A stretch of 64,000 bases of DNA from contig OZ023269.1 in assembly GCA_964006375.1 (NCBI GenBank), forward strand, positions 129,324,809-129,388,808, given 5' to 3'. The stretch comes from Tillus elongatus (lineage: Eukaryota > Arthropoda > Insecta > Coleoptera > Cleridae). How positions within the stretch are numbered: the first letter of the stretch is position 1; each line of letters starts with the position of its first letter. A program made the translations under genes and the position numbers. A model generated the notes under the pieces. That model was given only the letters and a program-made list of their open reading frames with translations, was not told where the DNA came from and did no database searches. Of the stretch, positions 36,096-48,606 are shown piece after piece.

Positions 36096-36100
<5 letters not shown>
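33439..36100. other. 2.7 kb without a recognised gene; short HP scrap
   Basis: At about 35580-35690 a fragment of the P-associated segment is present (AATACAAAAATGCAACATAA and ACCAAGGACTTATGGGCCAC). The rest is A+T-rich and unmatched. Confidence 0.45.

Positions 36101-36172
<72 letters not shown>
36101..36172. repeat. (TA)n microsatellite
   Basis: Abuts the 3' end of the following LINE. Confidence 0.95.
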
Positions 36173-36174
<2 letters not shown>

Positions 36175-36196
36175 ACGAGGGCTTACCGCCTAAATA

Positions 36197-38010
36197 CTAT
36201 CGTACCGTAGGTGTCGACAAGGAGGAAAGAGTCAACTTGTTAATTCTGGACTTAAAGGTTTGGAGGTTCGGAGGAGAAGGAAAAACATGTGCCGGCAAGG
36301 AATTCCACAACTTGGAAGCCCTCGGGACAAAAGAGCAGGCATAACAACATGTTCTATGTCTGGTGACCTGGACAGTAAAAGGGTGCATTCGGTCTGTTCC
36401 CCTGGTAGATCTGTTGGGGGCAGCAGGTGGAGTAACTATGGAAGAAAGCTCCTATGAGCAGTGCCCGTGCAGATATCTATGAGAGGGGGGGGGGTCACCA
36501 ACAGCACGTCGGTGGGTAAGGGATGGCAGCCTTTGGGTGAGGGTAGGGTGACCGATGAGACGTATAGCTCTATTCTGAATGGAGTCCAGGATAGCGAGTA
36601 TAGAAGCGGCAGCGGCACCCCAGATGTGGGAGCAGTATTCGAGGTTTGGCTTTATTTGTAAAGTATATAAGGTATAGAGATTAGCTGCTGAAAAGTATTT
36701 GCGAGCCCGGGAGAGGAAACCTAATTTCTTAGCAGCCGCTTTTGCAATTGATGTGACCGGGTGGTGCCAATTGATGTGACCGGGTGGTGCCAATTGATGT
36801 GACCGGGTGGTGCCAATTGAGATTTCGATCCACAGAAATGCCAACAAGTGAAAAGGACTCATTACTTTGAATAACTTGGTTGTTCATTGTGATGGGTCTA
36901 GGGCTGGTGTATCTCTTATGAGATAGAAAGCAATACAGATTTGGTGGAATTAAATTGTACAAGGTTTCTACTTCGCCAGTCTAATATTTTTTGGAGATCC
37001 ACAGAGACAGAGCCCTCCATGAGTCTGCGATCCTCATCTAATTGGGCTAAAGAGACAGGCTTAGAATATTGTATATTTGAGTGGAGGGTGCCGTCGTCCG
37101 CGTAAGTGTGAACTGGGTTGGATGTGCTAGAGAGGAGGCCATTGATGTGGAGAAGAAACAGAGTAGGGGCGAACGCTGAACCTTGAGGGACTCCTGTATT
37201 AATTGGATACAGTTTAGAGGAATGGCCATCCACGACAACAGAAATGCTCCGATTGGAGAGGAAATTTGCTGTCCAGGTACAGAGTTTTAGTGGTAGGCCA
37301 TAGGCCGGAAGTTTATTAAACAGCGCTGCGTGCCAGACCTGGTTGAATGCTTTGGATATGTCTAGAGCGACAATCTGGGATTCACCGTGTAGTTCCATAG
37401 ACTTGTTCCAAGAATGGGTGACAAAGGAAGGAGGTCGGCAGTTGATCTGCGCTGACGGAATCCATACTGCCTGTCGTGGATTAGACTGTTTTTCAAGAAA
37501 TTTTAGTAATTCGGTGTTTATATACTTTTCCATCACTTTAGAGACGACTGAAAGGAGTAAATGCTAGTAAGCGCTTTGCATCCTTTCTTGGGGACGCGTT
37601 GTACTCGAGCAGTTTTCCAGTTAGTAGGGAATATGCCTCTATTGTAAGATGTCTGAAACAGACGAGTCAGGACAGGAGCAAGTTCTGGTGCGCATTTTTT
37701 GAGAACAATTGCTGGGATCTCGTCGAAGGCTAGCGGCTTTGGTATTAAGAGAAGAGAGCATATTTCGTACCTTTTTAGTTTTGAAAATGATATCCGTCAT
37801 TTTATGCGCGAGATTGGGGACTGTTGGTGGTTGAACATTTGGAGGTGGGTTGAGAGTATAATTGCGGGCGAACAACGAGGCAAAAAGTTCAGGCTTGCCC
37901 AGGGCGGTAGAAACAATTTCATCCCCTGAAACAAAAGGTGGGAACGTGCTCTTCCAGAAATTATTCCCAATAGATTTAGCAAGAGTCCAGAAGGGTTTGC
38001 TGCCGTTCAG
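36197..38010 (-). pseudogene. LINE reverse transcriptase with C-terminal domain
   Basis: Reading from the right: PFWTLAKSIGNNFWKSTFP and GDEIVSTALGKPELFA near 37.9 kb, then PPTVPNLAHKMTDI and the finger region. The best frame is 37536-36916: QIVALDISKAFNQVWHAAL (motif A), INTGVPQGSAFAPTLFLLHI (motif B) and HTYADDGTLHS (motif C, both Asp present). Then WRSRNLVQFNSTKS. The C-terminal part, 36862-36452 and 36388-36197, gives YTLYTLQIKPNLEYCSHIWG and ASKLWNSLPAHVFPSPPN. No RNase H domain is seen. Frameshifts near 37.6, 36.9 and 36.4 kb and a 23-bp triplication break it, so it is dead. Confidence 0.88.
36745..36813. repeat. 23-bp tandem triplication inside the LINE
   Basis: Three units start at 36745, 36768 and 36791 (CAATTGATGTGACCGGGTGG plus TGC), followed by CAATTGA. 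The 56-kb copy has one unit at the same place. 23 bp is not a multiple of three, so the reading frame is broken. Confidence 0.92.
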
Positions 38011-40239
38011 GTATAATAAACACGGAAATGGAAATTGTAACTCACAACATAAGTACCGCCTCTTTCACTAGACTTGGTAAACTTTAATAATTATCTTTCG
38101 TGTTTGCACTGAAAACGATAAGCCAGCACACAATTCAAAAAAAATAGACGGAATTTAAAGAAAAAATCAGTCATCTTAGTTTTTCTTAAGGATCAGTGTG
38201 ATTTGGGATCATGTCATCTTCAAGTTAATCATATAAAAAAAAATTACACTTTAAATACGATAATTGTAACAAAGAAAACAATATCAGTCACCTTAAAAAA
38301 ATATTAAAACGGCGTTTTTAATTAACTTTACGTTTATAATTACAATAAATTTAACTACATTTAATAATGAAACAATTAAAAATATCTTTAGGCAATCGAT
38401 ATATGAAGTAACATTTAAATATCACAATAAGCTTATTATCAAAAGTGCCTTTAAGATATTTTTATCTAAATTATCTTATTAATGACCGTGAAATGCTTAG
38501 ATTTTGGCACTGATAACTGGGTGACAAATCCTCGAATATTTTTAAAATAAAGTTTCAAAACAAAATATAACATTAATATTTTATCAACCATATAAACATT
38601 TAGTCAACCTAGCATAATCGTATTGGAATTTTTAAAAATAGTATTAAATCCGTCGTACCCTTTTCAGTTAATTTTAAACTCGCCTAGACTGAAACATACT
38701 ATCTTCGCAACCACAATTCTGGCAACAGTTTTTTCAATTTGTAGTTTCCGTAATTCTTCAACTGGCTTAGTTTTCTACAGGTGCTCCGTGTGGTCTGTTT
38801 CTTCATTTTAGGACGAGGATGAGATGGAGCGGTAACTCACCCCTCGTTAGATGGAGTGGATAAATTACTTATCTAATTGTTTTCTTTAATAAAACTTAGA
38901 AAATTTCGTTTTGAGTAAAGCTCTTAGACAGTTTTTGGAAACAAACCTACTTAGATTTGCACTTTATCCAGCATTTTCACATAAATCTGTCGCGAAATTG
39001 ATCATTTTGATTTCGCAGAAGAAAGAAGAATGACGTTAACTACATGCTTTGCGAAAATTTATAAAAAAACTGAAAAACTGCACGAAGAGTGAAATATTTC
39101 CCTAAGTATAAATTCTCCAAGAGACACCGTACAAACGTTCAAACGAAGTAAGCATGTTCGTTCCTGTATAAGATCTCAGAAACACTTTCTGCCCTAGAAT
39201 TGAAAAATATCATTCCCGGAGTTGCAGTTATAGTTATAATACAAAAAAAAAATGCTAGGATATTTCATCAGTAAAATAAAATACACGGAAATATTTGCCA
39301 GAATATGAAAATAAGAATAAGAGGGTAGATTTTGTGCAGCTGGACTGGTTGGTTAGAAAGTGGAATAACTCAGGTCAGCTCAGGCACCCGACGAAGTCTT
39401 GAGATGCTCAAATTATGTGATAAAAAGGTATTTGTCGTATACATCTGCAGAAAAATGTTTCTCCGCGTTAATAAGATTGAGAGTTTGGCTCAGATGAGAC
39501 AAGAGTGCATCGGAGCATTCTGATAAGCGAAGAAAATCTTTTGAAGAAATTTCGAAACAGAAATTTGGCATTGCTGTGATGTTTCCATAGTTTTTATTTT
39601 GTTATATGTGTGTATTAGGTTGGCTTGGAACTTTACGTTCATTGCCCACAGAAATCTATATTAAAACCGACAAAAACCTAAAAATAAAGGGGCTTAACCT
39701 GTTTGGCTACAATTCTAAATCGAATCAGGTGAAATTTATCGAAATATACTCGAAGACAGCAACAATATCCTACACTTCTAAGCGTTTTAAAGAAAAATAT
39801 GTACAATTACATGACTTTGCGTACTAAAGAGATATTTTAATGAAACTTTAACAAAACTTATTCTAATGGGATGAAAACAAGGGATACTCGCTTTTCTCCA
39901 AGGTGCTCCATCATGGCATTTTAAGCACATAAAGAAAAGACCGTACAACTAAATAGGTTGGGTCAAAACATTAGGAAAAACTGTAGGTGCCTTAATTAAC
40001 CTTAACTAAAATATTTTCGAATGTATTAAGCAGTCTTAGGATGACATTTTTACACATTCTAACATATATATTTTGTTATGTGAAATATCTTTAATTCTTT
40101 TTTATTATTAATATTTCTGTAATTGTTTCTTGAATTATTTTATATTTTAATACAATGGGTTTTATAAACTTTGTGTACATTTGTATTATCTTTGTAATTT
40201 GACAAATTACCCTCCTTCCATAACAAAGTCCTTGTCATT
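38011..40239. other. 2.2 kb without a recognised gene
   Basis: A+T-rich sequence with short frames. TATTAGGTTGGCTTGGA at 39614 resembles a mariner terminus, but no partner end was found. Confidence 0.45.
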
Positions 40240-41281
40240 AAGAATCTGCACTGCCAGGCTAGGACTATACAGACTAGCCTGCAATGGTAGACTGAAGATC
40301 AACCCAGGCTTCAGGGGCCACTGCAAAATTCAGGAGATTGTGAAGGAACCCATGCTTTAAATGAGGTCAGACTTCGCGAGCCCGCTAATGTGCAGGGAAA
40401 ACTACTTTACAGTGGAAATCCCCGACCGCGAGGCATGGCGGGAGGAGACGCCGGGCATACCACGGGACGCGCTCGTCTGGTTCACGGACGGATCCGGCGG
40501 TATGCGTGGGACGGGGGCAGGTGTTTATTCGGAAAGACCGAGGGTAAGTACTAGTATTTCCCTCGGAGCCCATGCAACGATCTTCCAGGTTGAAATGTAC
40601 GCCATTCTGCACTGTGTGCGAGAGAACAAGACGAGGGGCTACACCAACAAGCGGATCCTCATAGCCACAGACAGCCCTTAAGGCACTAAGTAGCCCACGG
40701 GTAAATTTCTGGCTGGTGAGTGAGTGCCGAGCGACCTGGCTGGGCAGAATGAGGTGACCCTCACCTGGGTGCCGGTCACTCGGGGGTCAAAGGCAATGAA
40801 GAAGCTGACAGTCTCGCGAAGAGAGGGTCAGCAGAACCATTTATGGGACCAGAACCCGCTCTGTGCGTGACAAAGAGCACTGCCAGGGGAGCCCTGGGTC
40901 AGAAACCAACACAAGGTGTACTGGGCGGACTGTTCAGGGCTCAGACATGGGAAGTCAATAATTGACGGACCCAGTTCAAAGAGAGCTGTGGAGCTGCTAA
41001 ATCTTAGCAGAGGACAGCTCAGAAACACAACAGGTCTCTTGACGGGACACATGGCCGTCAAGAAACACCTGCATACAATGGGGAGGTTCGAAGGGGACTT
41101 CGCATGTAGACTCTGCGGCGAGGGGGAGGAAGCAGCCCAGCACATCTTGTGCGAGTGTAAAGCTCTGGACAGCAAAAGACAACTGATCTACGGTCAGTCT
41201 AGACCGGAGACAGAGCAATGTAAAACTTCACCCTACCAATCGCTGTGCAGACTAGTTCAATGCACAGTGATTTTGGAATGA
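40240..41281 (+). pseudogene. LINE RNase H and C-terminal zinc-binding region
   Basis: In the frame with ATG 40361 the RNase H motifs are visible: WFTDGSG (Asp at residue 43), FQVEMYAI (Glu 78), LIATDSP (Asp 104). After a shift the fourth site appears as HSGVKGNEEADSLAKRG. The three motifs of the first frame and the last Asp match the DEDD set that cuts RNA in RNA-DNA hybrids. Next, from 40916, come YWADCSGLRHGKS, RGQLRNTTGLLTGHMAVKKH and a Cys/His cluster, CRLCGEGEEAAQHILCEC, ending VILE with the stop at 41279. A TAA right after DSP and at least two shifts make it inactive. The matching C-terminus at 14.9 kb confirms the reading. Confidence 0.87.
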
Positions 41282-41350
41282 GTATGCACAATCAACCAAA
41301 GGTTGCAGTGCTATTAGGACGGCGGCGGACGAGCTCTGAGGAAAAAAAAA
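40240..41350 (+). mobile_element. LINE with RNase H domain, 3' portion
   Basis: A non-LTR element on the plus strand, 5'-truncated within the region before RNase H. It ends in the 3' sequence GGTTGCAGTGCTATTAGG..GAGCTCTGAGG and an A-tail at 41340-41350. RNase H occurs in the I, R1 and LOA groups; which one cannot be decided from this part. Its 3' end recurs at 14.45, 14.85, 25.87 and 33.1 kb. Confidence 0.88.
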
Positions 41351-41970
41351 GATCTGCACTTGTAATAGTAATCGAACGCATTTCCATCAAGTATCCGCCC
41401 TCAAAATATCACAAATGCATTTTATTACCCGTTCCCAATTTTGAAAATTGAATGATAACAGGCATAGTAATACCTCTTTACAATTTTTTAGATTGTATGA
41501 CGATAAGGTTAAGAAAAAATGTAATTCATCTCGCATATAAAAGCGCTAAAATATTCCTATAGTGGATGACTCACTTTCAGAACCCGCGGTATTCAGTGCG
41601 ATTATATTAATATTAAAATCTGTGGTCATTTTACTTTCAAATAGCGATTGTTGCATTAAACAATGAATTCATATAGGTAAATATGCTTTCGATGCTGTAG
41701 AAAAACGATATATGTAAACGCTAGCTACTTAGTTCAGACTAAAAAAATAATAATTAAGGACATGTGTAAGCAGTTTGAAACCAATGGAAGGACGAAATAT
41801 GACCTTCCAGACATAACTATGAAAACAGATAAATATGAGCTTTTTGTAGGTAAATTTGGTAAGCGGAAAACGCAATCATACTTTTTATTGCTTCTCTTTG
41901 TTTTCTTTACGACCTATAGAAATTTTTTATATGCTGATAACTTTATATGAGAGTAATTATTTAGAAAAGA
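41351..41970. other. No recognised feature
   Basis: Short frames only. Confidence 0.45.
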
Positions 41971-41975
41971 AAACT

Positions 41976-42159
41976 TCCTGGGCGCAGCAAGTGCGTTATG
42001 GTAGCGAATTTTCATTAAATTTGCATAACTCAAGTTTCTATAAACCCACAAAGTTGAGTTTTGGTATGTAGTACGGTATTTACGTGGGCAACATACCAAC
42101 AAAATTTCGTCAAAATAACTTTTTATTTTTGAGATACCAATTTTTTTTCGGAAAAATTA

Positions 42160-42226
<67 letters not shown>
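41976..42226 (-). mobile_element. HP element, P half with (TA)n
   Basis: The P end GGGCGCAGCAAGTGCGTTAT starts near 41980, body to 42157 (CGTCAAAATAACTTTTTATT), then a (TA)n array at 42158-42226. No H end follows; PLE-like sequence does. Confidence 0.7.
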
Positions 42227-42228
<2 letters not shown>

Positions 42229-42248
42229 GGGTCTTGTTTCATTGGCTT

Positions 42249-42252
<4 letters not shown>

Positions 42253-42316
<64 letters not shown>
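42253..42316. repeat. (TA)n microsatellite
   Basis: Second array, 27 bp after the previous one, ending at a PLE-like unit. Confidence 0.95.
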
Positions 42317-42318
<2 letters not shown>

Positions 42319-42392
42319 AAACTCTGCGACCAGAGTTTGTTACAACTCGACGTTTCGGTTTCTGTTTTAAAGCCATTTTCAAGAGATGATGG
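42317..42392 (-). mobile_element. PLE-like unit D, second copy
   Basis: On the minus strand TCTTGAAAATGGC, a short GG/CC stem, then CCGAAACGTCGAG, as at 8316-8402. The hammerhead core box is altered to TTGAAAA. Confidence 0.5.
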
Positions 42393-42647
42393 AAATATAA
42401 AAACCGAAGGACTGCCGCTTGATGGTCTTGTATTATTGATAGTGGGACTTCTATATTTTTTAGGCAACTAAATTATAAATTTATGTAAGATTGAATAATA
42501 TGGATTTACCAAAATTATTGGTGGCAAGAATAACAGTGTTTACCCAATTAGATTTTCCAAGAAAATTTGGAGGTGACAGTATCAAATATTTTTGGGGCTT
42601 TTATTTGATAAGTACACTTGGAGAACCCAAATTACCATAACACATTT

Positions 42648-42697
42648 TAAAAGACCTGGCGATCGTTTCACTAACCAAGTTAGCGTCATCAGAGGAT
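42648..42697 (-). ncRNA. Hammerhead-like motif, family A, mutated cleavage site
   Basis: The minus-strand partner of the next motif: CTGATGA and GAAAC are intact, but the cleavage triplet reads GCC instead of GTC (base change in the plus strand GGCGATCG). Confidence 0.6.
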
Positions 42698-42712
42698 GAA
42701 ACATTCTGTCAT

Positions 42713-42753
42713 CCTCTGATGACGCTAACTTGGTTAGTGAAACGATCGTCAGG
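42713..42753 (+). ncRNA. Hammerhead-like motif, family A, all core boxes intact
   Basis: Stem I CCT/AGG (42713-42715 with 42751-42753), CTGATGA (42716-42722), one spare C, stem II GCTAAC/GTTAGT with loop TTG, GAAAC (42739-42743), helix III as the palindrome ACGATCGT, cleavage triplet GTC (42748-42750). Compared with the consensus, only the spare base before stem II is unusual. The tiny helix III suggests action as a dimer. Confidence 0.7.
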
Positions 42754-42981
42754 TCTTTTAAAATGTGTTGTGGTGATTTGGGTTCTTCACTTAGCTTTTA
42801 TTTGGGCATTTATGTTAAAAATCGTATCTTTTAGGTGCATATATATTGTATAATTCGTGCGTTCAATATATATTACTATCAATATTACATAAAAAGACTC
42901 CTTTTATAAAGACAAATATGTTTCACTCACTGACTGGCTGATTCCTGCGCTCAAACACCCAGCCGAAACTATTATTTAAGT

Positions 42982-42998
<17 letters not shown>

Positions 42999-43064
<66 letters not shown>

Positions 43065-43215
43065 GAAAATTTAAGCGGCCCTAAATATGACTTCGAGCAC
43101 ACGATAGTTATATGTAACAGTATGTTGTGCTTCTAAGGACTCGCGTTCATTTGCAAATTTAAGTCGTGACGCTTTAAATACCTTTTTTTTTCATTGAAAA
43201 TTCGCTAAAAACACA
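42999..43215 (-). mobile_element. (CA)n/(TA)n and decayed H half of an HP element
   Basis: (CA)n, then (TA)n to 43061. A diverged HP block follows (TTCATTTGCAAATTTAAGTC) with a worn right arm, GAAAATTCGCTAAAAAC, near 43197. Confidence 0.55.
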
Positions 43216-44261
43216 ATTAAAAATTAGATAAAATGTTAGCGTCACAACTCTCTTTTTCATAATTAAGTAAAGAAATCATCCCCTATTCGCCTTCTAAAAG
43301 CCAGGGGCAAACTATATATTATATAACGTTAAGAAAGCTGTAAAAATTAAAAATTATAACAGCTGGGATATTATTTTGTGCGAGATCTCCTTACAGGCTT
43401 TCAGTCACTTGGTTTGTAATACCTATCAAACTTTAGAGTAAAATAAATAAACATAGGAGTAAAATTATGTTAAAGGTCGATGATTTTGTACATAATCATA
43501 ATAAAAAGGCATTAAAACCAGTATAAAAACAATTAAAAGTATAAAAAAATCAAGATAAGAGTTAACTTATAGTATCAAAGATGAGCCTAAGATGCTACGG
43601 GTAAAGAGAGTAAAAAAGCTTACTATTCTGTTGCTGCATCGGCCTGAACCGGAGAACCAGACAAGTATTTGGCCTCTTGATCCTCATTATCACTGATTGT
43701 AACTTAACGAACTAAATAAAACAGTCTTTTCTAACATAAAATGTGCACAGAAAACTGAGCAACACGTTGCTTAAGTTCCCCTAGGACGTCGCACGTTGCA
43801 CTGACAAAGTTTAATGCCGACCCGAAAGAGAGAACAACATTCAAACACTCGCTGAGAATGCCGACTAAAGTGGAGGGGGAACTGGATGCGTCATCTATAT
43901 GTCCATTTAATGTTTATATCCTGCGTCATGTTTCTCAACTGTTCGCTTGTACAGACTGAAGGACGAATTCCCTCGTCTAGATATGCAACGTTACTTCCCG
44001 AACTTTAATTTTTGCGTGTGCATTTGTTGTTGGAGACCTTAGAGAAACCCTTGCTTGTCTACAAGATGAGTAATAAGCAACAATGACAAGATAAAAGTCA
44101 TTATGACTAAGCTGTGACTGATTTTAAATAAGCTAATGCGTTTTGCACAATTTTAAATATCAAAATGTCACTCTGGATCTGGTATCTTATTGCTTAGTGC
44201 CACAACTAAACATAAAAGATTTATCATAATATTGCGATTTGTTGATTAAAATATGGCAATA
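43216..44261. other. 1.0 kb without a firm feature
   Basis: 43600-44060 looks less A+T-rich than its surroundings and is unmatched elsewhere in the window. See the finding on a possible terminal exon at 43626-43703. Confidence 0.4.
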
Positions 44262-44373
44262 TTAGTGAATTTTCCTTAAAAAAATTCACTAATCCCGACT
44301 TTTGAATTTTGAAAACATATTTTCAAATGAGGCTAATTAGCCCCCCTAGAACACATATCCGGGGTCAGTTTCG

Positions 44374-44469
<96 letters not shown>

Positions 44470-45210
44470 CACGCCGATAACTCAAAAAATAATGGGCCGA
44501 TTTTGATTAAATTTGGTGAATACGTTCCTTTTGCAAGTGGCTTGGATAAGTTCGTTAGCCAGAAAAATCGGCCCAGTTTTTCCCGGAAAATGTTGTGTTT
44601 TATTTCTAAAAAAATTTATATCTCCGGAAATAACAAAGTGATGGCAACCAAATTTGGTACACGGGTTTATACAATTATATGTAAATTACCTACAAAAATT
44701 TAGCTCTGTAGGTCAAAAGACAAAAAAGTTATAGGCATTTAAAGAAAAATAAATTGGGGGTTTCCTCAAAACGTCAAAGTTGCGATTTAAAACGTCAAAA
44801 TTGGCAACATTTAGGCAAAGAACTTGAATCTAGTCCTAATTTCAAGCGTCATTGTCCTTCATTTTACTAAAATGTTTCCAGACAATTCATTTCAAATAGA
44901 CCCTTTCTCTGATGCTTGTCAGTAAACTTAGCTATAGAGTTTATCGTTTAATGATATATAATTTTTGTCGAATTTTCTTAAAAAATCAATAAAGCTCAAT
45001 ATATCCGTTATTATACAAGATATGAAAAACAAATTTATACATTAATTATAGGGTGTCTTCAGCTACATCTTAAAAAATATTTCTACAATCACAGGATGGC
45101 CCATAAGTCGTTGGTGATAAAATTTATTTTTTAGTCGAACACGCCTTATGTTATTGCATTTTTGCATTTTTCCATCGAAATAGAATGCATGTTTGTAAGA
45201 AAAGAAACTC
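44262..45210 (+). mobile_element. Composite HP element (copy 2 of 2)
   Basis: The H hairpin is at 44264-44294 (TTAGTGAATTTTCC with AAAATTCACTAA), followed by the HP block and a (TA)n array (about 44378-44461). The long body then matches 5581-6344 in order, including CAATATATCCGTTATTAT and ATGGCCCATAAGTCGTTGG. The P/P module follows at 45211. Confidence 0.8.
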
Positions 45211-45521
45211 TGGACGCAGCAAGTGCGTTATGGTAGCGAATTATGATCATATGCTTCACATTTGAATAGCTCAATTTGCTTTTAACCTATAAGGTCGACC
45301 AAGAAACGAGTTTTTTCGGGAACACTTTAAGTTTACTTTCGGAAATGTTTGCACATTTTCAAACAATAAAGTTATTTTGATAAAACATGGAAGATTGTTT
45401 TTATTATATAGGTTATACTGGTAACCAAATTTGATGCCTGCTGTCTTAAAAAAGCACACATATTTGCCATTAAAACATTTTTATGAAAATTCACTACCAT
45501 AACGCACTTGCTGCGTCCAGA
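45211..45521. mobile_element. P/P foldback MITE, copy at 45 kb
   Basis: TGGACGCAGCAAGTGCGTTA at 45211 and its inverse at 45486-45521. The interior is close to the 6.3-kb copy. Confidence 0.82.
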
Positions 45522-45525
45522 CTTT

Positions 45526-46080
45526 TTTTAGATCCAGGAAACGTGACATACGAAACTTTCAAATCCAAATGGTTGGTAAAAAATTAACAACTAATCTCCA
45601 TTTGTTGAGAATTTTCGTTAATAAAATCGCAAAATTCAAAACTTAAAATACCATTTTCTAATAAACGCGAATTTCAGCTCTGCGCAAGACATATCCCGAT
45701 TAGGGTTGTCACAAATTAAAAGTCGAAAATACTCTTTTTCTTATCGTTTTCTTTCATTTTTTCTTTTTTTTTTTGTCCTAAAAACCACTTTTTTGTCGAT
45801 AAAACATATTGTCGCTAGAGAAAATTTCATCTATATAATCTCCGTTTGAACATCTAAGCGACCCAGAAAACGTTTTGAACGATTTGAAGCTAAATTTTTC
45901 AGTATAGAATAAAAAGCACATATGATACACTACAGAGAACAAAAGAGAGTTGTGTATTAAATAAAATCAAAAAGTTTAAAAAATACAAAACTTTTACAAA
46001 ACAAAAACTTTTCTGTGTCCAAAACATTTATCCCAGCTATCCAAAGAAACATTTGCTAACGTTAATTAAAATTTATAAGA
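45526..46080. other. No recognised feature
   Basis: A+T-rich; no matches noticed. Confidence 0.45.
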
Positions 46081-46092
46081 TACTTTGCTAAT

Positions 46093-46450
46093 GTGTGTTT
46101 TTTGTTTCTTTAACGTCGGTCTATTTCCGCGACTATCACTAATCATCGACGCCAGAGAGAGCAGTTTCACCTCACTGTCCTGGAAATTTTGCCGAACCCC
46201 TGCCTTTCTGTACGAATGGTAGGGATATTTAACATGCCCAACATTGCTTGGACACGAGACCGATTGCTTTACGCCCCCTCCGAAGGGCGGAACATGCAGA
46301 CATTTAATTGGCTCAAAAACAATGCCACAACCTCGGTTGATATTAATGTTACAGTAGGTACTGAAAAAGTGAAAAGAGGACCCTGGGATCGAACCCAATA
46401 CCCTTCGGTTCAGAGGCAGACGTTCTTATCACGACACCATCGAGATTCTT
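46093..46450 (-). mobile_element. tRNA-derived SINE, copy 2
   Basis: Same element as at 7.2 and 49.7 kb: minus-strand B box GGGTTCGATCCC and the body with TGGGCATGTTAAATATCCC. Candidate target duplications TACTTTGCTAAT (about 46081) and TACTTTGGCAAT (about 46451) differ at two bases. Confidence 0.82.
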
Positions 46451-46463
46451 ACTTTGGCAATAA

Positions 46464-47282
<819 letters not shown>

Positions 47283-47283
47283 T

Positions 47284-47427
47284 AGTGAATTTTTATTTTA
47301 AAAAAAATTTGTGAATTTTTATTAAAAAAAATTCACTAATAGAGAGGTATCGACGGTGAGACTTTGCAAACATTTTTTTAAATGAGCGCGAACTAGGACC
47401 CCTAGAACCCATATCCGGGGCCAGTTT

Positions 47428-47504
<77 letters not shown>
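47284..47504 (+). mobile_element. HP element H half with (TA)n
   Basis: A doubled H arm (TAGTGAATTTTTATTTTA and GTGAATTTTTATTAAAA before AAAATTCACTAA) ends at 47340. The block CCATATCCGGGGCCAGTTTC and (TA)n (47432-47504) follow. A mariner derivative takes the place of the rest. Confidence 0.75.
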
Positions 47505-47506
<2 letters not shown>

Positions 47507-47797
47507 ATGGCGGATTGAAAACGAAACAGACCGATTTGCGCCCAGAGAATTTTTTTAAGAAGCGCTGAAACACGTCAATTTTAATATTGAGGGGGACATG
47601 TTGTAACATAAAACTCAACTATGTCACATCAACCCCTTAAGGGTGGTACTACCGAAAATTAATTTCACAATGGTGTATTCTGTAGAAGAAAGGGTTGAAA
47701 TAATTACTCTTTTTTGATCGGCGGCTGGAGTTATGACTGCACGAATAGCTGATAACGAGAACTTTCTGTTCAATATCTGTTTTTCAGACGAGTGGGC
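47503..47797 (+). mobile_element. Deletion derivative of the long-TIR mariner
   Basis: It starts at the (TA)n edge with GGATGGCGGATTGAAAACG. About 130 bp of terminal repeat is joined directly to the region before the start codon. MVYSVEERVEIITLF follows, then a jump to DRRLEL-like sequence and RIADNENFLFNICFSDE, where it ends. It retains the first catalytic Asp motif but lacks the rest. Confidence 0.85.
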
Positions 47798-48605
47798 GAC
47801 TAGTCCGATTCTCCTGGCCAACCAACCATTTCGAGTTATTTACCCATCTACCAGAATATAATTTTTCACAAAAACTTTTTCGACGTTACAAAAAAAAAAT
47901 TAATGAAAATTTGCAAACAATTTTTTTAGAAGATCCGTAAACATATTTTTTTACAACTTATTAAACATTTATCATTAATTACCAAAATTTCACAAACAAT
48001 GATTTACACGAAGCCCAAAAAAACTTCTGCGAAAACTGGCTACATATCTTTTTACACAAAATTTTGCAAAAAGAATACATAAAATTTAAATTATATATCT
48101 AATCTGTAATTAAAATTGAAAGAAAAATAATTTGTTTGCACGAAAATCCCTAAAAACCTTATTTTCGATCAATTTAGTTTAAAAAATGTTCCATACAAAA
48201 ATTCGCAACAAACGTTTCTTCAAAGGAAATTCATTAAACTCATTTATAGGAAAATTTACTATTAAAAGAACATTTTGTACAAGAAAATTAACTAATAGAA
48301 ATAGAAATAAATTAAATAAATTAAAAAATATTCAAAATCTGATCTAGAACTAGATACTTTTTCTGTGGCTTCACAGAGAAAATTCTTTTGCTTGTGGATG
48401 CTGTAAAAATTGAGTCCGGTTGTAGAGAAGAAAGTAACCTCTTCTCATGTCACAAATCTCCACGTCTATGTTAACTGTGGCACGGTATTACCAACTAAGA
48501 AACATTACAACAAGAAAAGCTACTATTAAACTTGAATTAAAAGTCTTATAAGTGCTTATCTTTCATTTTCAACAAAAAGTTGCTAAAAAATATATTGGAA
48601 TTACA
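47798..48605. other. Mostly unrecognised
   Basis: GTCCGATTCTCCTGGCCAAC near 47806 resembles HP body, but the match fades quickly. Confidence 0.4.
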
Positions 48606-48606
48606 C

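Larger units (their letters stand above)
36173..38010 (-). mobile_element. CR1/Jockey-like LINE, longest copy
   Basis: A 5'-truncated non-LTR retrotransposon on the minus strand. The 3' end (CCACGAGGGC.. on the plus strand) lies against (TA)n, and it breaks off near 38010. It is the reference for the fragments at 25.4, 33.2 and 56 kb. Confidence 0.88.
42601..42790. mobile_element. PLE-like unit A palindrome carrying two hammerhead motifs
   Basis: Arms from GGAGAACCCAAATTACCA (about 42619) to TGGTGATTTGGGTTCTTC (42790) are nearly perfect inverses of about 80 bp, separated by GATGAAACATTCTGT. Each arm holds a full hammerhead-like motif, one per strand. Confidence 0.85.

Noticed and set aside
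39614..39640. A mariner left terminus (TATTAGGTTGGCTTGGA)
   Set aside because: No inverse partner and no transposase within 1.5 kb. A match of about 12 bases in A+T-rich DNA is not enough.
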